Below are positions 6,963 through 12,200 of a stretch of 12,200 bases of DNA, one piece after another (the stretch's first letter is position 1; the number at the start of each line of letters is the position of its first letter). Origin of the DNA: Akkermansia sp. (GTDB taxonomy: Bacteria > Verrucomicrobiota > Verrucomicrobiia > Verrucomicrobiales > Akkermansiaceae); assembly GCA_017628435.1 (NCBI GenBank), contig JAGBZE010000159.1, positions 1 to 12,200 on the forward strand. Reading direction: 5' to 3'. The notes beneath the pieces were generated by a model. The model saw nothing but the letters and a program-made list of their open reading frames with translations. It had not been told where the DNA came from and did no database searches. The translations under genes and the position numbers were made by a program.

Positions 6963-7772
6963 CTACAATTCAGAAACTTGCATAATACGGGTATATCTCG
7001 CCACATCTGCCGCCACAAGGGCATCCAATTCATCCAGCAGAGCGGCGGCAAAACTACCCGGTCGCGGGCAGCGGGACGCAGCGAGCTCCCCGGCAAGGCC
7101 GAGAATAGCAGCACATGCCGCTGCACCGGTGAAGCAATCCGGCGCTGCAGCCACACAAGCCGCAGCCAATGCCCCCATGGCGCAGCCTACACCCGTTACG
7201 CGGGTCATGAGTTCATGGCCATTTCCCAGAGCCAGAAGCCGCGTACCATCTGTTACATAGTCCACAGGACCCGTGACCAGCACAGTGCAGCCACACTGCT
7301 GAGCCAGCTTGCGAGCCGCCTGTACCGCTGCGGAGCTTTCCTCGGTGGTGTCGGTTCCGCGACCACCGGCAGCTTCGCCGGCCAGAGCCATAATCTCAGA
7401 GGCGTTGCCACGAATGAGGGTGGGATGCATGCTCAGAAGTTCCTGGCAGAATTCCGTGCGGAATCCCAACAGGCCCACAGCCACCGGGTCGAGTACCCAG
7501 GGAATACCGGCAGCATGCGCGGCATCCACAGCGCAGCGCATTACCTCTGCCTGGGCATGTGACAAGGTCCCCACATTCACCAGCAGGCCGCCACCGCATA
7601 CCTCCAACAACTGCGAGCATTCCTCTGCATCATTCAGCATGACAGGGGAAGCACCCACGGCCAGCAGCATGTTGGCGGTGAAGTTCTGCACCACACTATT
7701 GGTCAGCGACAGAATGAGCGGTTTCCGGGTCCGCAGATTCTCCAGCACGGCGGCTAAGGCTTCGGTTTTCAT
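6963..7772 (-). CDS. thiM: Hydroxyethylthiazole kinase
   Basis: ThiM phosphorylates 4-methyl-5-(2-hydroxyethyl)thiazole with ATP, the salvage entry of the thiazole half of thiamine. The 269-residue length is normal for the family. Motifs seen are NSVVQNFTANMLLAVGASP (25-43), DPVAVG (95-100), RGNASEI (121-127) and the catalytic-loop TGVGCAMG (193-200) with Cys197. Its ATG overlaps the stop of thiE by 4 bp (ATGA), indicating translational coupling. The TMP synthase made upstream is the enzyme that uses its product. It is the last gene of the obg operon. No TPP riboswitch was seen nearby, and no thiC, thiD or thiG lies in the window, consistent with salvage at this locus. Confidence 0.95.
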   Translation of the reverse strand: MKTEALAAVLENLRTRKPLILSLTNSVVQNFTANMLLAVGASPVMLNDAEECSQLLEVCGGGLLVNVGTLSHAQAEVMRCAVDAAHAAGIPWVLDPVAVGLLGFRTEFCQELLSMHPTLIRGNASEIMALAGEAAGGRGTDTTEESSAAVQAARKLAQQCGCTVLVTGPVDYVTDGTRLLALGNGHELMTRVTGVGCAMGALAAACVAAAPDCFTGAAACAAILGLAGELAASRCPRPGSFAAALLDELDALVAADVARYTRIMQVSEL

Positions 7773-8386
7773 ACAAGTTCGCGTGCGGCTTGTTCAGGGT
7801 CTTCGGCTGCGCAGATGGCAGAAACCACTGCAATACCATCGCAATGCCCGGTGGCGCGCACGGCGCAGGCACGCTCCACGTTCAGGCCACCAATGGCACA
7901 GATAGGCACCGGACAGGTAGCGGCCAGCTCGCCCCATTTCTGCACCCCCAGTTCGGTGGGCGCATCATCCTTGGATATGGTGGGAAATACCGGTCCGCAG
8001 CCCACATAATCCACAAGCTCCGGATTCACGGCGGCCATTTCGGCAGCATTGGTTACGGTAAGCCCCAGAATCTTATCCGGGCCAATCAGTGCCCGAGCCT
8101 GTTCCACCGGCATATCATCCTGCCCGATGTGAATACCATCGGCATCAATTTCCACAGCCAGCTCCACATCATCGTTGATGATGAGCGGCACCCCTGCCCC
8201 ACGCAGAAAATCGCGCAGCGGCAGCACCTCGGCCAGCATGGTGGCGTGGTCAGAGTTCTCGCGGCGATACTGCACAATGCTTACCCCGCCAGCCACGGCG
8301 CGGCGAACCGTTTCCAGCAGGCCGTAACGGCAGCGCTCCGGGGCATCGGTCACAAGGTACAAATTCAAATCAAAATTTTTATTCAT
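7769..8386 (-). CDS. thiE: Thiamine-phosphate synthase
   Basis: ThiE joins HMP pyrophosphate and thiazole phosphate to give thiamine phosphate. Taking the ATG at 8386 gives 205 residues, normal for the family. The protein then starts shortly before LYLVTD, the usual first strand. A further ATG at 8425 would add 13 poorly conserved residues and overlap cysK by 47 bp, so it is less likely. Motifs seen are VQYRREN (38-44), INDD (70-73), GIHIGQDD (84-91), YVGCGPVFPTISKDD (127-141), GGLNVERA and GIAVVSAI. The position equivalent to B. subtilis Lys61 in Q-x-R-x-K reads Glu43. The gene overlaps the end of cysK by 8 bp and thiM by 4 bp. No Shine-Dalgarno is apparent, so translation probably depends on coupling. 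Confidence 0.94.
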   Translation of the reverse strand: MNKNFDLNLYLVTDAPERCRYGLLETVRRAVAGGVSIVQYRRENSDHATMLAEVLPLRDFLRGAGVPLIINDDVELAVEIDADGIHIGQDDMPVEQARALIGPDKILGLTVTNAAEMAAVNPELVDYVGCGPVFPTISKDDAPTELGVQKWGELAATCPVPICAIGGLNVERACAVRATGHCDGIAVVSAICAAEDPEQAARELV

Positions 8387-9311
8387 GGGCGAAAAGCGGG
8401 GTGGAGTAGTAGCGGTCAGCGCCATCGGGCATGATAACGACGATATTCTTACCCTCCCATTCCGGGCGAGCGGCCAGCTGCGTGGCAGCCCACAGCGCGG
8501 CGCCAGAGGAAATACCCACCAGCACGCCTTCCAGGCGCCCCAGCTCGCGGGCGGTGCTCAGCGGGGTGTCATTATCCACGGAAATGACCTCATCGTAGAT
8601 GCTGTTGTCCAGCGTAGACGGGATAAAATTAGCCCCGATACCCTGAATGGCATGCGGACCGGCCACGCCACCCGTGAGCAACGGGGAGGCTGCAGGCTGC
8701 ACCGCCACAACATGCACGGCAGGATTCTTCTCCTTCAAATACCGCCCCGTGCCGGAAATGGTGCCACCGGTGCCCACACCAGCCACCAGTGCATCCACCT
8801 GCCCCTCACAATCAGCCCAGATTTCCGGGCCCGTAGTGGCATAGTGCGCTGCAGGATTGGCAGGATTCGAAAATTGCCCGGCCACAATAGCGCCGGGAAT
8901 CGTGCGGGCCAGTTCCTCAGCCTTATCCACTGAGCCCTGCATGCCAAGCGCACCGGGGGTGAGCACAACCTCCGCCCCGTAAGCCTTGACTAGGTTGCGG
9001 CGTTCCACGCTCATGGTATCGGGCATGGTAAGAATCACGCGGTAGCCCTTGGTGCAGCCTATGGCAGCCAGACCGATACCGGTGTTGCCGCTGGTTGGCT
9101 CCACAATGGTACCACCCGGCTGCAGGCGACCACTGGCCTCCGCATCTTCGATAATGCTGAGCGCCACACGATCCTTCACCGAGCCGGCGGGGTTGCTCAT
9201 TTCCATTTTAAGAAACAGCCGGGCCTTCAGACCATGGGCACGGCTGTAATTCTGCACCTCCAGCAAGGGAGTATGCCCCACCAGCTCCGAAACAGCTTTG
9301 TATATCTTCAT
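8379..9311 (-). CDS. cysK: Cysteine synthase (O-acetylserine sulfhydrylase)
   Basis: This PLP enzyme makes L-cysteine from O-acetylserine and sulfide. Of 310 residues, the typical CysK motifs are all present: NPAGSVKDR with PLP lysine K46, PTSGNTGIGLA (72-82) for substrate binding, the PLP-phosphate loop GTGGTISGTGRYLKEKNP, GIGANFIP, and GISSGAA near the C-terminus. The ATG at 9311 fits the family start MKIYKAVSEL and has a good Shine-Dalgarno at 9321-9327. An in-frame ATG at 9350 would add 13 residues and overlap the preceding gene, so it is rejected. No cysE is present in the window. Its place next to thiE and thiM may reflect a sulfur link, since cysteine supplies thiazole sulfur, but these two thi genes act after that step. 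Confidence 0.96.
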   Translation of the reverse strand: MKIYKAVSELVGHTPLLEVQNYSRAHGLKARLFLKMEMSNPAGSVKDRVALSIIEDAEASGRLQPGGTIVEPTSGNTGIGLAAIGCTKGYRVILTMPDTMSVERRNLVKAYGAEVVLTPGALGMQGSVDKAEELARTIPGAIVAGQFSNPANPAAHYATTGPEIWADCEGQVDALVAGVGTGGTISGTGRYLKEKNPAVHVVAVQPAASPLLTGGVAGPHAIQGIGANFIPSTLDNSIYDEVISVDNDTPLSTARELGRLEGVLVGISSGAALWAATQLAARPEWEGKNIVVIMPDGADRYYSTPLFAHE

Positions 9312-9320
9312 ATTGTGATG

Positions 9321-9327
9321 ACCCCTT
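9321..9327 (-). promoter_or_regulatory. Ribosome binding site deciding the cysK start
   Basis: AAGGGGT on the minus strand ends 9 nt before the ATG at 9311. It supports this start over the in-frame ATG at 9350. Confidence 0.65.
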
Positions 9328-9346
9328 CCCGGGTAGAAATGTTGAA

Positions 9347-10102
9347 TCAATCCCCCGTGGGCGATGTGCCATGCTGCAACGCCTCCGCAAACGATGCCGG
9401 AAGCCCCGTGCGGGATATCTTGTTGCCGGCCTCGGCCACATCATAAGCCACGCGTCGCAGATGCAAAGTAGCCGTCTCCGGGCAATAGAGAGCGTAGGCG
9501 GCACGCCAGTCCAGATCACGCGGCTGCCCCACGGAGCCAGGATTGATCAGGAAGCGGCTGTCGCTGGACAGGTGCATTGTGAAATCGCCCCGGGTATCGT
9601 ACTGGATTTCGATTTTCTCCACCTGCCCTTTGCGGAGCCGGAAAATCGAGGCCCGGTGGGTGTGGCCATAGAAGGAAATGCGGTTCTTGACAGAGGAGAA
9701 CACCTTGCGGGCCTCATTCACATTCGCTATACGGCCCCAGCGTTTCGGGGCCTCGGGCGTAGCGTGGCCCAGCAGGCAATCCTGCCAGGAGGTGTGGTTC
9801 GGCAGGCGCCGCAGCCAACGCAGCTGCTCCGGGCTGAGCATATCCTGCGTGCGGTCCATCATTTCCATGTACATGGGCACGCCGAAAACCGCGCGGTCCA
9901 CCAGCGCGGCTTCGTGATTCCCCTGCACAGCAGCCAGCAAGTGCGGCTGCACCATCGAGAGGCACTCAGACGGGTTGCCGTTGAAACCGATATAATCGCC
10001 CAGCCCCAGAATTCCCTCAGCACCGTGGGACTTCATATCGTCCAGCACCGCCTGCAAAGCTTCCAGGTTGGCATGAATATCGGAAAGAACAGCAACCAGC
10101 AC
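9347..10102 (-). CDS. Calcineurin-like metallophosphoesterase
   Basis: This is a 251-residue cytoplasmic phosphoesterase with a complete two-metal site: SDIH (D8, H10), GDYIGFNGNP (D36), GNHEA (N62, H63), LLGHATPE (H113) and YGHTH (H147, H149). The compact DxH...GNHE...GHTH layout fits the YfcE/ApaH-like group of small phosphodiesterases and phosphatases. The substrate cannot be named from sequence. The start is GTG at 10102, chosen because a full AAGGAGG lies 8 nt upstream and the protein then opens directly with the first beta strand (MLVAVLSDIH). The gene starts 3 nt after the obg stop and ends 35 nt before cysK. Confidence 0.9.
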   Translation of the reverse strand: MLVAVLSDIHANLEALQAVLDDMKSHGAEGILGLGDYIGFNGNPSECLSMVQPHLLAAVQGNHEAALVDRAVFGVPMYMEMMDRTQDMLSPEQLRWLRRLPNHTSWQDCLLGHATPEAPKRWGRIANVNEARKVFSSVKNRISFYGHTHRASIFRLRKGQVEKIEIQYDTRGDFTMHLSSDSRFLINPGSVGQPRDLDWRAAYALYCPETATLHLRRVAYDVAEAGNKISRTGLPASFAEALQHGTSPTGD

Positions 10103-10105
10103 CGT

Positions 10106-11146
10106 TTAACCCTCCTTGAGCAACTGTTGCAAACGCTCCTTGAATGCAGGAATGCCTTCACCCATGGCGGCAGAAATCGGAATAATCTCCACCTTCGGGA
10201 AACGCTGGCGCAGAATCTCCAGATTCTCCACGGCGCAGGCCTCGTCCATCTTGTTGGCTATAATCACCCATGGGCGGGCCGCCAGCTCATCGGAGTACAA
10301 CTTCACTTCCTTACGCAGGGTCTGAATGGCCTCCACGGGGTCGTGCTCCAGGCCGGTCATATCCACCACGAACAGCAACAAGTGGCAGCGCATGATGTGG
10401 CGCAGGAACTCGTGGCCCAGGCCTCGGTTATTGGAAGCACCCTCGATGATACCCGGAATATCGGCCACGATGCAGCGGTTGTAATCCTCGAATTCCACCA
10501 CACCCACAATGGGCTGCAGCGTGGTGAAGGGATAACTGGCTACCTTCGGCGTAGCATTGGAAATGGCGGTGAGCAGTGTGCTCTTACCGGCGTTCGGGTA
10601 CCCCACCAGACCAGCATCGGCTATGCGACGCAGTTCAAAGAAGAACACACCACTCTCAGCCTCAGTACCGTACTCAAACTTCAGCGGAGCCTGATCCGTT
10701 GCCGTGCGGAAATGCCAGTTACCACGGCCGCCCTTGCCACCCTGGCACAGCACAAAGCGCTCGCCCGGCTCGGTCAGGTCAGCAATCTGCTCCAGCTCGA
10801 TGCCGTCGCCCTCGCGCTCCAGCCAGGTAGCCTCCTGCATGGTCGCAGCATTACTGCGATACACAATTGTGCCGGGAGGCACCTTGCCGATGACCGTGCG
10901 GCCATCCTTACCGTGCTTGCGGGCATGCATGCCGGGCATACCATCCGTGGCCACCAGCTTCGGGTCATAGAAATAATTGCGCAGATCATTCGTGCCGGTG
11001 CTCACCTCCAGAATCACACTGCCACCATCACCACCATCACCGCCATCAGGGCCGCCGCGGGGAACAAACTTCTCGCGCCGGAACGAAGCCAGCCCGTTCC
11101 CGCCCTTACCGGCCTTGGCAAAAATTCGAATATTGTCTACGAACAT
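10106..11146 (-). CDS. obg: Obg-family GTPase
   Basis: Obg (ObgE, CgtA) is an essential GTPase that binds the large ribosomal subunit and links ribosome assembly to the stress response. The glycine-rich Obg fold fills residues 1-160 (GGPDGGDGGDGGSV at 31-44, GGKGGRGN at 136-143). The G domain follows: G1 GYPNAGKST (182-190), G3 DIPG (229-232), G4 NKMD (298-301) and G5 ISAAMGEG near 328. The 346-residue length means it lacks the variable C-terminal OCT domain of some Firmicutes homologues, as is common. The loop between VPPGTIV and GGKGG appears somewhat longer than usual. It is first in the operon, with a promoter candidate whose -10 ends 6 bases before the ATG. The usual neighbours rplU and rpmA are not present in the visible flank. 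Confidence 0.97.
   Translation of the reverse strand: MFVDNIRIFAKAGKGGNGLASFRREKFVPRGGPDGGDGGDGGSVILEVSTGTNDLRNYFYDPKLVATDGMPGMHARKHGKDGRTVIGKVPPGTIVYRSNAATMQEATWLEREGDGIELEQIADLTEPGERFVLCQGGKGGRGNWHFRTATDQAPLKFEYGTEAESGVFFFELRRIADAGLVGYPNAGKSTLLTAISNATPKVASYPFTTLQPIVGVVEFEDYNRCIVADIPGIIEGASNNRGLGHEFLRHIMRCHLLLFVVDMTGLEHDPVEAIQTLRKEVKLYSDELAARPWVIIANKMDEACAVENLEILRQRFPKVEIIPISAAMGEGIPAFKERLQQLLKEG
10111..10117 (-). promoter_or_regulatory. Strong Shine-Dalgarno inside the obg 3' end
   Basis: AAGGAGG lies within the last obg codons, 8 nt before the GTG at 10102. It fixes the metallophosphoesterase start and offsets the weak start codon. It is the best ribosome binding site in the window. Confidence 0.85.
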
Positions 11147-11152
11147 GCCCAG

Positions 11153-11181
11153 AGATTAGCTTATTTTCACGCCATTGGCAA
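11153..11181 (-). promoter_or_regulatory. Promoter candidate of the obg operon
   Basis: On the minus strand, TTGCCA (11181-11176) and TAATCT (11158-11153) are 17 bp apart. The -10 match is weak (3 of 6). Six bases separate it from the ATG at 11146, which implies a leaderless transcript. No Shine-Dalgarno is present. Confidence 0.4.
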
Positions 11182-11212
11182 GCCTAAAGCAATGGAAGCG
11201 CCGCCTTTATGC

Positions 11213-11241
11213 TCGACACACCAGCTTGTACAGAGTAGAAT
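11213..11241 (+). promoter_or_regulatory. Promoter candidate of the kinase gene
   Basis: TCGACA (11213-11218) and TAGAAT (11236-11241) are 17 bp apart, each 5 of 6 to the sigma70 consensus. This is the best-matching pair in the window. Eleven bases lie between the -10 and the ATG at 11253, so the leader would be about 5 nt. It is divergent from the obg promoter within a 106-bp gap; the two elements do not overlap. Confidence 0.6.
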
Positions 11242-11252
11242 AAGTAAACATC

Positions 11253-12200
11253 ATGAGCCAGGCTCCCTATTCAGCTCCGTTCGGCAACTCCTCGCCGCTC
11301 CCCCTACCCAAAACACACCGTGTATCTCCGGGTATGGCGGCAGCCCACCCGCTGACAACGCAGAATAGAAACGCCGCAAGCATGCTCAGCCGCCCTGTCG
11401 GCAATTTCATGGAGAACATCCTGGCCGCCGCACGCGAGGAAAACATCACCCTCTCCCAGATTGCCAGCACTGACAACACTGCCATACCGGCGGAAGATGA
11501 GCCACCCTGCCCCATTGCCCCCAAGGAACTGCCCAACGGCACCCTGCTGCATGGTTACCGCGTACAGAGCTGTATCGGCGGCGGCGGCTTCGGCGTAACC
11601 TACCTGGCGCAGGAATCCCTGCTCAACCGCACCGTGGTCATCAAGGAAAACTTCCCGGATTCCCTCTGTTACCGAGAGGAAGGCACGTTGGATGTCTGCA
11701 TGCACAACCCTGAGACCAGCCAGGAAGGTTTTGACTGGGCCCTCAGCAACTTCCTGCGCGAGGTGCGACTCCTGGCCACACTGAATCACTCCTGCATTGC
11801 CAAGGTGTACGCGTATTTCGAGGAACACCGCACCGCCTATTATGTGGTGGAATACATTAACGGCATCTCCCTGGCCAAACTCGCCGGCCAGCATGCCGCC
11901 AGTGGCATCCCCATCTCGCAATCCAGCCTCTTCGGACTCATGATTCGACTTCTCGATGCCCTGGACTACCTCCACAGCAGAAAACTGCTGCACCGAGACA
12001 TCAAACCGGACAATATCCTCATCACCCGCGCCGGTCTCCCCGTCATCATCGACTTCGGAGCCGCGCGCGAAGCCTACGGCGATCTTGGCACCAATATCGT
12101 GGAAACCCCCGGCTTCAGCCCGCCCGAGCAAAGCTCCATCGACGGCAACATGGGACCCTGGACAGACATCTATGCCCTGGGGGCCACCCTATACTACACC
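11253..12200 (+). CDS. Ser/Thr protein kinase, 3' end outside window
   Basis: The 316 visible codons stay open to the right edge. Residues 1-95 are a Pro/Ser/Ala-rich extension of unknown role. The kinase domain starts near Y102: Gly-loop IGGGGFG (108-114), catalytic Lys in VVIKENFP (K131), HRDIKPDN (247-254, base D249), DFG (267-269) and SPPEQ (289-293) in the APE position. All key residues are present, so an active RD-type kinase is expected. The Gly-loop followed by IKE-x-FP is typical of a bacterial kinase clade that often carries sensor or effector domains C-terminally; what follows here is out of view. It is a probable cytoplasmic signalling protein. The ATG at 11253 is favoured by the promoter just upstream. 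ATGs at codons 28, 44 and 53 are alternatives and would shorten the low-complexity region. CTA and TCA codons, absent from the adjacent operon genes, occur near the start. Confidence 0.93.
   Translation, partial: MSQAPYSAPFGNSSPLPLPKTHRVSPGMAAAHPLTTQNRNAASMLSRPVGNFMENILAAAREENITLSQIASTDNTAIPAEDEPPCPIAPKELPNGTLLHGYRVQSCIGGGGFGVTYLAQESLLNRTVVIKENFPDSLCYREEGTLDVCMHNPETSQEGFDWALSNFLREVRLLATLNHSCIAKVYAYFEEHRTAYYVVEYINGISLAKLAGQHAASGIPISQSSLFGLMIRLLDALDYLHSRKLLHRDIKPDNILITRAGLPVIIDFGAAREAYGDLGTNIVETPGFSPPEQSSIDGNMGPWTDIYALGATLYYT

Noticed and set aside
8387..8425. Upstream ATG for thiE
   Set aside because: The extra 13 residues are unlike the family N-terminus and would overlap cysK by 47 bp; the start at 8386 fits the domain boundary.
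9312..9350. Upstream ATG for cysK
   Set aside because: The ATG at 9311 has a Shine-Dalgarno at good spacing and the standard CysK N-terminus.
11018..11055. Repetitive CCATCACCA-like stretch suggesting a short tandem repeat
   Set aside because: It encodes the conserved Gly/Asp-rich loop of the Obg fold, so protein constraint explains it.
9371..11368. Open frame of 665 codons on the plus strand
   Set aside because: It is antisense and codon-aligned to the metallophosphoesterase and obg genes. No motif is recognisable, and it crosses the obg promoter and the kinase start.
11304..12131. Open frame of 275 codons on the minus strand
   Set aside because: It lies opposite the kinase gene, which has all catalytic motifs in the plus frame.

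Overview
The window looks like chromosomal DNA of a moderately G+C-rich, Gram-negative bacterium. The gene set and protein style (exported GH33 sialidase, cyclically permuted Kelch mutarotases, a kinase of the VIKE-x-FP clade, an orphan protein with a C-terminal membrane anchor) suggest Verrucomicrobiota, possibly an Akkermansia-like mucin degrader. That placement is inference; the window holds no rRNA or other decisive marker. No tRNA, rRNA, CRISPR array, insertion sequence or phage gene was seen.

Layout, left to right. Positions 1-952 (minus) carry most of a U32-family protein related to the tRNA/rRNA hydroxylation factors TrhP/RlhA, cut by the window edge. Divergent from it, 1223-2017 (plus) encodes an unrecognised secreted protein with a C-terminal membrane anchor. 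A large hairpin at 2028-2068 separates it from a convergent minus-strand operon, 6912 to 2093. That operon reads, in order of transcription: a cytoplasmic-type Kelch mutarotase, an exported Kelch mutarotase, an MFS transporter and an exported sialidase. Together they form a release-mutarotation-uptake route for sialic acid. No aldolase or kinase step (nanA, nanE, nanK) lies in the window. Upstream, positions 11146 to 6963 hold a second minus-strand operon: obg, a metallophosphoesterase, cysK, thiE and thiM, with junctions from 8-bp overlaps to a 35-nt gap. Divergent from obg, 11253-12200 (plus) begins a Ser/Thr protein kinase gene that leaves the window.

A structural pattern runs through the window. 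Every transcription unit whose start is visible has a sigma70-like promoter candidate with exactly 17 bp between a -35 and a -10 hexamer. For four of the five, the -10 ends only 6 to 11 bases before the start codon. If these promoters are real, the mRNAs are leaderless or nearly so, while genes inside the operons use ordinary Shine-Dalgarno sites in some cases (metallophosphoesterase, cysK) and none in others.

The most distinctive system is the sialic-acid operon. Both Kelch proteins have the NanM sequence blocks in swapped order (cyclically permuted), and one carries a signal peptide while the other does not. This suggests sialic-acid mutarotation on both sides of the inner membrane. The remaining genes are conserved housekeeping functions.
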